The notes under the pieces are model-generated. The model did not search any database, was not told where the DNA came from, and worked only from the letters and a program-made list of their open reading frames with translations. DNA of 64,000 nucleotides from Paucidesulfovibrio sp036541255. Lineage in GTDB: Bacteria > Desulfobacterota > Desulfovibrionia > Desulfovibrionales > Desulfovibrionaceae. The stretch is taken from contig JAZHDD010000037.1 of NCBI GenBank assembly GCA_036541255.1, forward strand, positions 1 through 64,000. Direction: 5' to 3'. The translations under genes and the position numbers were made by a program. Below are positions 8,981 to 17,148 of the stretch, one piece after another (the stretch's first letter is position 1; each line of letters opens with the position of its first letter).

Positions 8981-9910
8981 ATGGACAACGCCTTTACTTT
9001 TTTTGCCCAGCAAATGCTCAACGGGCTGACGCTGGGTGGCCTCTACGCCCTGATCGCCCTCGGCTACACCATGGTCTACGGCATCATTCAACTCATCAAC
9101 TTTGCCCATGGCGAATTTTTCGCCACAGGCGGCTATATCGGCGTGATTTTGCTCAGTTACATGGCCGGCCTGGGTTACATGGATACGCATCCCTGGCTGT
9201 GCATCGGTTTTTCGCTGGTGCTTTCCATGCTCTATTGCGCCATGCTGGCCATGGCCGTCGAGAAGGTCGCCTACAAGCCGCTTCGCCATTCTTCGCGCCT
9301 TTCGGTGCTGCTTTCCGCTCTGGGCATGTCGATTTTTTTGCAGAATGCGTTGATGCTGACGCAGGGTGTCTACGACAAAGCCTACCCCGGTTCCATCTTC
9401 GGCAATCCCTTTGTGATTGGCGGCGTGATCGTGAACTACATGCAGTTGCTGATTCTGGGACTGACCGCCGGACTGCTGGTCGCACTGAACTTCCTGGTCT
9501 TCAAGACCCGGATAGGACGGGCCATGCGGGCCACGGCCCAGGACAAGGTCATGTCCGCGCTGGTCGGCATCAATTCCAACCGCGTCATCGCCCTGACGTT
9601 CGGCATCGGCGCGGGCCTTGCCGCGGCTGCGGGCATGATGGTCGGCTTTTATTATGGTTCGGTCCGTTTCGAGATGGGCTTTGTCCCCGGCATCAAAGCC
9701 TTTGCGGCGGCGGTGCTTGGCGGCATAGGCAACATCACGGGTGCCATGCTCGGTGGGTTCATCATCGGCATGGTGGAGATCATGGCCGCAGCCTATATTC
9801 CCCACGGCGGCGAATACAAGGACGTGTGCGCGTTCATCATCCTGATCGCGGTTCTGTATTTCCGGCCCACAGGCATTATGGGAGAGAACGTCGATGACAC
9901 ACGGGTTTAA
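8981..9910 (+). CDS. livH: Branched-chain amino acid ABC transporter permease LivH
   Basis: Inner-membrane permease subunit of 309 residues, mostly hydrophobic helices. It has the family opening LNGLTLGGLYALIALGYTMVYG and the conserved cytoplasmic loop TRIGRAMRATAQDKVMSALVG before the last helices, both typical of LivH/BraD. It partners with LivM. Its 3' end overlaps livM by 17 bp, which implies translational coupling. The ribosome site (GAGC) is weak. Confidence 0.95.
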   Translation: MDNAFTFFAQQMLNGLTLGGLYALIALGYTMVYGIIQLINFAHGEFFATGGYIGVILLSYMAGLGYMDTHPWLCIGFSLVLSMLYCAMLAMAVEKVAYKPLRHSSRLSVLLSALGMSIFLQNALMLTQGVYDKAYPGSIFGNPFVIGGVIVNYMQLLILGLTAGLLVALNFLVFKTRIGRAMRATAQDKVMSALVGINSNRVIALTFGIGAGLAAAAGMMVGFYYGSVRFEMGFVPGIKAFAAAVLGGIGNITGAMLGGFIIGMVEIMAAAYIPHGGEYKDVCAFIILIAVLYFRPTGIMGENVDDTRV

Positions 9911-11110
9911 ACGGCAACTGCTGCATTTCTGCGTGGCCATGGTCTGGCTGTTCGCATTGCTTTGGCCGCTCCTGGACATCAATGCTGATGGTACTCTCGG
10001 TTTTTGGCGGAGTTTCACGGTCTGGTATCCCATCGCCATTGTCGCGGGCGTCCTGTTTCTCCTCTATCAGGTGAAGCGTGCCGGATATTTGCAGGGCGCA
10101 TCCCAGGCCATGGAAGCGGTCCGCGATAAGCTTGCCGCTCCTGTGGGACGGGTGCCGGGCTGGGTCTGGTACCTTATCGTCATCGCCTTTTTCTTTGCCG
10201 TGCCCCAATTCACGGAACGCCGCGTGCACGACGTACTCATCCAAGTCATGGTCTATGTCTGTCTGGGCATGGGCCTGAACGTGGTCATCGGCCTGTGCGG
10301 CCTTCTGGATTTGGGATTCATCGCGTTTTACGGCGTGGGAGCGTACACCTATGCGCTGCTTTCGCTGAACTATAACGTGTCCTTTTGGCTGGCGCTGCCT
10401 GTGGCGGGTTTCCTGGCCATGATCGCAGGTTGCATCATCGGCTATCCCACGCTGCGCATGCGTGGCGACTACCTGGCCATCGTGACGCTTGGTTTTGGCG
10501 AAATCGTGCGCATCATCCTCAACAACTGGATGAGCCTGACCAATGGTCCCAACGGCGTCATGGCCAAGCCTTTGACCGTGCCCATGCCCGTCTTTGAAGG
10601 CGGGTTCCATATCGAAACCGTTGCGCTGCGCAGTTTGGGCGAATTGTATTACGTGATTTTCTTCATGGCCATATTGGTGATCATCGCTGTGAACAGGTTG
10701 AACTTTTCACGCATCGGCAGGGCCTGGGAAGCCATCCGCGAAGATGAGACCGCCGCAGAACTTATGGGCGTGAATACGTTCTCGTTCAAACTCCTGGCCT
10801 ACGCCATGGGCGCTGTCTTCGGCGGGCTGGCCGGGGCCTTTTTCTCGGCCCGTATGGGATTTGTCGCTCCGGAGAGTTTTACCTTCCTGGAGTCAGCCTT
10901 GGTGCTGGCGCTGGTCGTGCTCGGCGGCATGGGCTCCATCCCAGGCATCATTTTGGGCGCATTTGCCATCATCGCCTTGCCCGAGGTCTTCCGCGAATTC
11001 CAGCATTACCGCATGCTGGCATTTGGCGGCGCCATGACCCTCATGATGCTGGTTCGCCCGGCCGGTCTCATCCCGGCCAAGCGCATGGGCAAACGCGGAG
11101 AGGAGGCGGA

Positions 11111-11114
<4 letters not shown>
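9894..11114 (+). CDS. livM: Branched-chain amino acid ABC transporter permease LivM
   Basis: Second permease of the importer, 406 residues. It carries an N-terminal hydrophobic extension of about 100 residues before the core, as in LivM/BraE. The core has the GLNVVIGLCGLLDLGFIAF segment and the cytoplasmic loop SRIGRAWEAIREDETAAELMG that docks on the ATPases. It overlaps livH by 17 bp and livF by 4 bp (ATGA), so the transporter core is tightly coupled. Confidence 0.95.
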
Positions 11115-11839
<725 letters not shown>

Positions 11840-11871
11840 TTATTTGTTGGGAGTGAAACCGTGTCAAATAC

Positions 11872-11900
11872 GAGAGGGCCTTTGGTGGGCCCTCTTTTTC
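11872..11900 (+). terminator. Terminator of the liv operon
   Basis: AGAGGGCC and GGCCCTCT pair around a 7-base loop and are followed by TTTT. It lies about 33 bp after the livF stop codon. Confidence 0.85.
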
Positions 11901-12014
11901 ATGTGTTGTCCGTGGCACGAATAGGGCGTTCGATTGTCTGTTCAACCTCATTGGACTCTTGCCAATGTCACTTCAAGGCGGTAGGAAGTACGAGTGTGCG
12001 AGGAGTTATCAAAC

Positions 12015-12704
12015 ATGACCGGGGAGCGGCAGGCTTCTGCTCCGATATCGGTGTCGGCGCAACGTCTTTCGGTTCATGCTGCCGGGCGGGATTGGATCCT
12101 GGAGCGTACCGCAGACATGGAAAGCCTCTGGGATGAGATGGACCAGGCCGCTTTCGGCGAGGACGAGCGACTGCCGTATTGGGCCGAAGTATGGCCCGCG
12201 AGCCTGCTGGTTTGCCTTTGGCTGGAACGGGAAAAAAATTTTCTTCGGGGCCGCAGATGTCTGGATCTCGGTTGCGGACTTGGATTGACCGCCCTGGTAG
12301 GTGCATGGCTTGGCGCGGAAGTCCTGGCTTTGGATTACGAGCCTCGCGCCCTTGGCTTTGCCCGGCGTAACGCCCGCATCAACCTGGAGCCCGACGAGTC
12401 GGCACGGGTATTGTGGACCGTGATGGATTGGCGGGCTCCTGGGTTGCGCGAACAGGGTTTTTCACGCATCTGGGGAGGCGACATACTGTATGAAAAGCGT
12501 TTTTTTGTGCCTTTGGAACGACTGTTCCGTCATTGCCTGGAGCCGGGCGGTGAAATCTGGCTCGGCGAGCCCGAGCGCACGGTTTCCCGGTCTGTATGGG
12601 ACCGGTTGACGGAGTTGGGCTGGCGCACGGAAATCATCCTGCGTGACAAGGTGGCCTATGGCGGCCAGAATCAGACCGTGAGGCTTTGGCGCATCACGCG
12701 TTGA
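12015..12704 (+). CDS. Class I SAM-dependent methyltransferase, substrate unknown
   Basis: 229 residues with the Rossmann methyltransferase fold. Motif I is LDLGCGLGLTA, followed by the acidic strand end LALDYEPRAL. The preceding LPYWAEVWPAS segment is characteristic of the methyltransferase-16/METTL-like group (protein lysine or nicotinamide-type methyltransferases). GWRTEI and GGQNQTVRLWR near the end fit the same group. The ATG at 12015 is preceded by AGGAG; the GTG at 11994 is less likely. It lies 11 bp before nikR, so it may be co-transcribed. I cannot name the substrate. Confidence 0.8.
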   Translation: MTGERQASAPISVSAQRLSVHAAGRDWILERTADMESLWDEMDQAAFGEDERLPYWAEVWPASLLVCLWLEREKNFLRGRRCLDLGCGLGLTALVGAWLGAEVLALDYEPRALGFARRNARINLEPDESARVLWTVMDWRAPGLREQGFSRIWGGDILYEKRFFVPLERLFRHCLEPGGEIWLGEPERTVSRSVWDRLTELGWRTEIILRDKVAYGGQNQTVRLWRITR

Positions 12705-12715
12705 AGGAGAAGAGA

Positions 12716-13135
12716 ATGGGAAAGACCATCCGTTTCGGCGTTTCGCTCGATTCCGATTTGCTGGAGAAGTTTGATGCCCTATGCCGGGAAAAGAGCTACC
12801 AGACCCGCTCTGAAGCCATCCGCGACCTGATCCGCAACACCCTGGTACAGCGCGAATGGGAGCAGGCCGAAGGGGAAGTGGCGGGAACCCTGACCATGGT
12901 CTACGACCATCATCAGAGCGGCCTGGCGCAGAAGCTGACCGAAGTCCAGCATGATTCGCATGACGTGGTCCTTTCCACGCTGCATTGCCACCTGGACCAC
13001 CATAATTGCCTGGAGGTGCTGGTGTTGCGTGGCGACGCCGACACGGTCAAGTTCCTGGGCCAGAAGCTCATTTCCACCAAGGGCGTCAAGCATGGCCAGC
13101 TCAACCTGACCACTACGGGTAAGGATTTGATGTAA
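12716..13135 (+). CDS. nikR: Nickel-responsive regulator NikR
   Basis: 139 residues: an N-terminal ribbon-helix-helix DNA-binding domain (about residues 4-45) and a C-terminal ACT-like metal domain. The four high-affinity nickel ligands of E. coli NikR (H76, H87, H89, C95) appear here as H79, H90, H92 and C98 in the HCHLDHHNC stretch. It should repress nickel uptake when nickel is in excess, relevant to NiFe hydrogenases in sulfate reducers. AAGGAG precedes the ATG. The stop overlaps the folE2 start (TAATG). No nickel transporter gene is in this window. Confidence 0.95.
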   Translation: MGKTIRFGVSLDSDLLEKFDALCREKSYQTRSEAIRDLIRNTLVQREWEQAEGEVAGTLTMVYDHHQSGLAQKLTEVQHDSHDVVLSTLHCHLDHHNCLEVLVLRGDADTVKFLGQKLISTKGVKHGQLNLTTTGKDLM

Positions 13136-13938
13136 TGGGGGCGAGCGACAGCCTGGACATGGAAGACGTGCAAAGCGGCAAGGCGGCCATTGCCTTGCCT
13201 ATCGACAGGGTCGGCGTCAAGGATCTGCGGCTTCCGATCATCGTGCGGGACCGTGCGACCGGGTCGCAGCATACCGTGGCCCGTGTGGACCTTTCCGTGG
13301 ATTTGCCAGCGGAATTCAAGGGCACGCACATGAGCCGCTTTGTGGAGGCCTTGGAGCACTGGTCCGAAGAACTTGACTACGGCTCCTTCAAGCGCCTCCT
13401 TGCAGATATAACAGAAAGGCTGCATGCCCAGCGGGCCTATGCTGAGCTGCATTTTCCTTTTTTTGTGCTTCGTTCGGCTCCGGCCAGCGGCGGTAAGGGC
13501 ATGATGGGCTATGATTGTTCCCTGGTCGGCGAATACGAAAAAGGGCATTTAGTGTTTACCTTGGGAGTGGAGGCTCCGGTCATGACCGTGTGTCCCTGCT
13601 CTCTGGCCATCAGCGACAATGGGGCGCACAGTCAGCGTGCAGTGGTCCGGGTCAAGGCTCGTTTTACGGGACTGCTTTGGCTGGAAGATCTCATCGACAT
13701 CTGCGAGTCCGCTGGTTCCTCTCCCGTGTATTCCCTGCTTAAGCGCGAAGACGAGAAGTTCGTCACGGAAGCGGCTTTTGCCAATCCCGCCTTTGTGGAG
13801 GATGTTGTGCGGTCCGTGGCCCTGGGACTGGCGGACCATCCCCAAGTGACGTGGTTTCGGGCCGAGGTGGAAAGCCTGGAATCCATACATAATCATTCCG
13901 CTTACGCCTCCATTGAACGAAACCTCGAAAAGAGGTAG
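13135..13938 (+). CDS. folE2: GTP cyclohydrolase FolE2 (type IB)
   Basis: Converts GTP to 7,8-dihydroneopterin triphosphate, the first step to folate and queuosine. Its 267 residues carry the COG1469/FolE2 landmarks: KGTHMSRF (62-69), the metal-ligand region VCPCS with C153, and ESIHNHSAY near the C-terminus. FolE2 enzymes tolerate several divalent metals, unlike the zinc-dependent FolE. The start codon overlaps the nikR stop by one base, so translation is coupled to a metal regulator. Confidence 0.95.
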   Translation: MGASDSLDMEDVQSGKAAIALPIDRVGVKDLRLPIIVRDRATGSQHTVARVDLSVDLPAEFKGTHMSRFVEALEHWSEELDYGSFKRLLADITERLHAQRAYAELHFPFFVLRSAPASGGKGMMGYDCSLVGEYEKGHLVFTLGVEAPVMTVCPCSLAISDNGAHSQRAVVRVKARFTGLLWLEDLIDICESAGSSPVYSLLKREDEKFVTEAAFANPAFVEDVVRSVALGLADHPQVTWFRAEVESLESIHNHSAYASIERNLEKR

Positions 13939-13973
13939 GGTGGTTCCATCCCGTGCCGGGACAGGAGGCTGTC

Positions 13974-14324
13974 ATGTCCGATTCCAGCATCCAGGCCCTT
14001 TCGGCGCTTTCCGAAGCCATGCAGGTCACGGCCAACAATGTGGCCAACGTGAGCACCCCCGAGTTCCAGGCCAGCCGGGCCCGTTTTGAAGACGGCCCTG
14101 GCGGGCAGGGCGTCCGTATTTCCCATCTCGACGTGGACCATTCCCCCGGTCCATATCAATTGGAGACCATGCCGGGCGGTCTGGAGTATGTGGAAGGTTC
14201 CAATGTGGACATCGGGCGGGAAATGGTGGACCTGATCCTGACGGAAAACGCTTTTTCCGCCAATGCGGTCATGGTTCGCGAGTGGGACAGGACCATGGGG
14301 CTTGTGGTGGACCTCAAGGTTTGA
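13974..14324 (+). CDS. Small orphan flagellar basal-body rod-like protein
   Basis: 116 residues. The N-terminus has the rod signature ALSEAMQVTANNVANVSTPEFQ, as in FlgB/FlgC/FlgG. The C-terminus carries the matching rod C-domain pattern VEGSNVDIGREMVDLILTENAFSAN. The large middle domain of FlgG/FlgE is missing, so its size is like FlgC. AGGAGG stands 5 bp before the ATG. It is not next to other rod genes: the main flagellar operon is 18 kb away. It could be a divergent FlgC or an accessory rod/hook protein, and I do not assign a gene name. Confidence 0.8.
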   Translation: MSDSSIQALSALSEAMQVTANNVANVSTPEFQASRARFEDGPGGQGVRISHLDVDHSPGPYQLETMPGGLEYVEGSNVDIGREMVDLILTENAFSANAVMVREWDRTMGLVVDLKV

Positions 14325-14400
14325 GCCTCTCTCCAGCGCTTCACATCCAAAAATAATTCTGCTACGGAAGAATAGGCCCTTTGCGGGCAACTGATAATCC

Positions 14401-14432
14401 AAGGCCCGCGCTTACGGAGCGGGCTCTTTTTG
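14401..14432 (+). terminator. Terminator after the rod-like gene
   Basis: GCCCGC and GCGGGC form a stem with a 9-base loop, followed by TCTTTTTG. It ends just before the start of the FAD dehydrogenase gene, so that gene would need its own promoter or read-through. Confidence 0.75.
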
Positions 14433-14447
14433 TGTGAGGAGAATACA

Positions 14448-15851
14448 ATGGTTCCGATCAAATCGGCTCAGACCGAATTCGACGTCATTATTGTGGGTGG
14501 TGGTCCGGCAGGGCTGTTCGCCGCATTTTGGCTGGGCGAGCGTTCCGGCCTCGACGTGCTGCTCATCGAGCGCGGCAAGCGCTCGCTGAATCGTGAATGC
14601 CCCATCACCGGGGAGTATGGCTGCGTCAAATGTAGGCCCTGCAACATCCTCTGCGGTATCGGCGGCGCTGGATTGTTCTCGGACGGCAAGCTGAATTATA
14701 TCCACAAGCTGGGCAAGACTGATTTGACCCAGTTCATGCCTGTTTCCGAAGCTAAACGGCTCATTGATGAAACAGAGGAAATTTTCAACCGGTTCGGTAT
14801 GGATGCCGAAGTGTATCCCACGGACATGGATGCTGCCAAGAGCATTCGCAGGGAGGCCAAGAAACACGGTATCGACCTGCTGCTCATCAAGCAAAAACAC
14901 CTGGGAAGCGACAACCTGCCGCGACATATCACGCTTATGGCGGACTATATCCGCGACAAGGGCGTGACCATGCATACCTCCGAGGAAGTGCGCGAGGTGT
15001 TGGTGGAGGGTGGCCGCGTTGCGGGCGTCCGTACCAGTCGCACCGACTACAAGGCCCGCAACGTGATTCTCGCGCCGGGCCGGGTGGGCGCTGAATGGAT
15101 GGGCAAGGTGGCCCAGGAATTGGATCTGGGCGTTTCCCAGCGCGGTATTGAAGTGGGCGTGCGCGTTGAGGTTTCGCGGGAGATCATGCACGATCTTTGC
15201 GGCATCATCTATGACCCGACGTTCTTTATCCGGACGCCCAAGTACGATGATCAGACCCGTACGTTCTGCACCAATCAAGGCGGCTTCGTGGCGCAGGAGA
15301 ATTACCAGGACTTTGTCTGCGTCAACGGCCATGCCTACACTGAAAAGAAGTCGGACAACACCAACTTTGCCTTTTTGTCCAAAGTCGTGCTGGATGAGCC
15401 AGTCACGGACAATCAGGCCTATGGTGAATCCATTGGCCGTCTGGCCACGCTGATTGGCGGCGGCAAGCCCATCCTGCAACGGTTCGGCGACCTCAAGCGC
15501 GGTCGGCGTTCCACCTGGAACCGCATCCGTAACAGCTCCATTGAGCCCACGCTCAAGAACGTTGTCTGCGGCGACATCGCCATGGCGCTTCCTGAACGGA
15601 TTCTGACCAACGTGGTGGAGGGACTGGAAAAGCTCAACGAAGTGGTGCCGGGCGTCTCCAATGACGAGACGCTGCTCTATGCCCCGGAGATCAAATTTTT
15701 TGCCACACAGGTGAACTCTTCGGACCAGCTGGAGACAAAGGTGGAAGGACTCTTTGTGGCGGGCGACGGCCCTGGTGTCGCCGGAAACATCGTGTCGGCT
15801 GCAGCCACAGGACTTATTCCGGCCAAGGAGATTGTCCGACGGCAGAAATAA
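14448..15851 (+). CDS. FAD-dependent dehydrogenase (COG2509-like) with a cysteine cluster
   Basis: 467 residues. The N-terminal Rossmann FAD-binding motif is VGGGPAGLFAAF (16-27), and a C-terminal FAD segment GLFVAGDGPGVAGNIVSAAATG closes the fold. Between them is IGGAGLFSDGKLN, characteristic of the COG2509 dehydrogenases. A cluster of five cysteines (C51, C59, C62, C65, C69) precedes this and looks able to hold an Fe-S centre. GGAGA lies before the ATG at 14448. The substrate is unknown; this family is usually annotated only as a predicted dehydrogenase or NAD(P)/FAD oxidoreductase. Confidence 0.85.
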   Translation: MVPIKSAQTEFDVIIVGGGPAGLFAAFWLGERSGLDVLLIERGKRSLNRECPITGEYGCVKCRPCNILCGIGGAGLFSDGKLNYIHKLGKTDLTQFMPVSEAKRLIDETEEIFNRFGMDAEVYPTDMDAAKSIRREAKKHGIDLLLIKQKHLGSDNLPRHITLMADYIRDKGVTMHTSEEVREVLVEGGRVAGVRTSRTDYKARNVILAPGRVGAEWMGKVAQELDLGVSQRGIEVGVRVEVSREIMHDLCGIIYDPTFFIRTPKYDDQTRTFCTNQGGFVAQENYQDFVCVNGHAYTEKKSDNTNFAFLSKVVLDEPVTDNQAYGESIGRLATLIGGGKPILQRFGDLKRGRRSTWNRIRNSSIEPTLKNVVCGDIAMALPERILTNVVEGLEKLNEVVPGVSNDETLLYAPEIKFFATQVNSSDQLETKVEGLFVAGDGPGVAGNIVSAAATGLIPAKEIVRRQK

Positions 15852-15890
15852 TGTGGATGTACTGTTCTGGAATTGTTTGGCGGGTATTGC

Positions 15891-15917
15891 AGGGCCGTCC
15901 CTCTCGGGGGCGGCCCT
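15891..15917 (+). terminator. Stem-loop after the FAD dehydrogenase
   Basis: AGGGCCG and CGGCCCT pair, and an inner CCC/GGG pair extends the stem. There is no T-run afterwards, so termination by this hairpin alone is uncertain. Confidence 0.5.
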
Positions 15918-16097
15918 GATGCGTGAGTGCGCAAGGAAAATAAACTTGTATTTATATTTTTTCTAGACAAAGGGATTGACTTTGCGTCAGTAGATTGACA
16001 GTGAAGTGAGAGTATACGGTGTCGGAGCTGGCACAAGCGTTTCCTGAAGGAAACGTATCCGGTTCCCACGGCCTTCGTCCCCCCCGCTGGAGGTTCA

Positions 16098-17114
16098 ATG
16101 GCGCTCAACCTGGACGGCATTATCGGCGAAAGCCCGGTCCTGCAGGAAGTCTTTCATATTTTGGGTAAAGTCGCGCCCACGGACTCCACAGTGCTTGTCA
16201 CTGGCGAGTCCGGAACAGGCAAGGAACTGCTTGTGCGCGCCTTGCATCGCAACAGTCGGCGCAGGGATAATCCTTTTGTCCCCATCAATTGCGGTGCCAT
16301 TCCCAAGGAACTCCTCGAATCCGAGTTGTTCGGCCATGAAAAAGGCGCGTTCACACACGCCATCCGCACGCGGCCAGGGCGTTTTGAATTGGCGGACGGC
16401 GGCACCATTTTCCTGGACGAAATCGGCGAGATGGATCTTTCGTTGCAGGTCAAGATCCTGCGCGCGCTTCAGGAAAAGGAGATAGAACGTGTTGGCGGGA
16501 CATCCATCAAGAAAGTGGATGTCCGTGTGGTGGCGGCCACCAACAGGGATTTGGAAGAGGAAGTGTCAGCCGGGCGTTTCCGCGAGGACCTTTTCTACCG
16601 TCTCAACGTGATTCCTTTGCGGCTGCCGCCTCTGCGCGAACGCAGCGAGGATATTCTCATCCTGGCCAATCATTTCCTGGGCGGTTTCTGCGGGGTCAAG
16701 TCCCGCAAGAAGATGTTCCTGTCGCCCGAGGCCGAGGCCATGCTTTTGTCCTATTCCTGGCCTGGCAATGTGCGTGAGCTGGAAAATTTCATGGAGCGCC
16801 TTTCCATCCTTTGTGACGGAGATACCATCAAGGCGGAGGATCTTCCCGCTAAAATATGGAAGGATGTCGGCAAAGAACCGGTCAAACGGCCAGTCCCTGT
16901 TGCCGCGCCGATGGGTTTTGCCTGGCCGCAATTGAAAGATCTTCAAAATAAGGGACTGGGCCTCAAGGAATTTCTGGAAAGTATCGAGGACAGATTGATT
17001 CTGGAAGCATTGGAGCGAGCTGGCGGAGTAAAGAATCAGGCCGCGGAGATATTGGCCATCAAGCGGACCACGCTGATCGAGAAACTCAAGAAACGTAAGT
17101 TGCTTGATGGTTGA
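16098..17114 (+). CDS. Sigma-54-dependent activator without a receiver domain (Fis family)
   Basis: 338 residues: the AAA+ domain begins almost at the N-terminus, followed by a Fis-type helix-turn-helix. Walker A is GESGTGKE (36-43), Walker B GGTIFLDE (101-108), the arginine-finger region FREDLFYRLNV, and SWPGNVRELEN marks the end of AAA+. The sigma-54 contact loop reads GAFTHA (83-88) instead of GAFTGA. The C-terminal RTTLIEKLKKRKLL resembles the FleQ/FlrA helix. With no regulatory domain it may be controlled by its own expression or by a partner. A near-sigma-54 site (TGGCAC-N5-TTTCC, 16029-16044) lies upstream but has a poor -12 element. Confidence 0.93.
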   Translation: MALNLDGIIGESPVLQEVFHILGKVAPTDSTVLVTGESGTGKELLVRALHRNSRRRDNPFVPINCGAIPKELLESELFGHEKGAFTHAIRTRPGRFELADGGTIFLDEIGEMDLSLQVKILRALQEKEIERVGGTSIKKVDVRVVAATNRDLEEEVSAGRFREDLFYRLNVIPLRLPPLRERSEDILILANHFLGGFCGVKSRKKMFLSPEAEAMLLSYSWPGNVRELENFMERLSILCDGDTIKAEDLPAKIWKDVGKEPVKRPVPVAAPMGFAWPQLKDLQNKGLGLKEFLESIEDRLILEALERAGGVKNQAAEILAIKRTTLIEKLKKRKLLDG

Positions 17115-17148
17115 TGCAGAGCCGCCACCGTCCTTGCACGGGTTTTGC

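Noticed and set aside
16029..16044. Sigma-54 promoter for the activator gene
   Set aside because: The -24 TGGCAC is perfect, but the -12 reads TTTCC instead of TTGC, the most critical part, so I do not call it.
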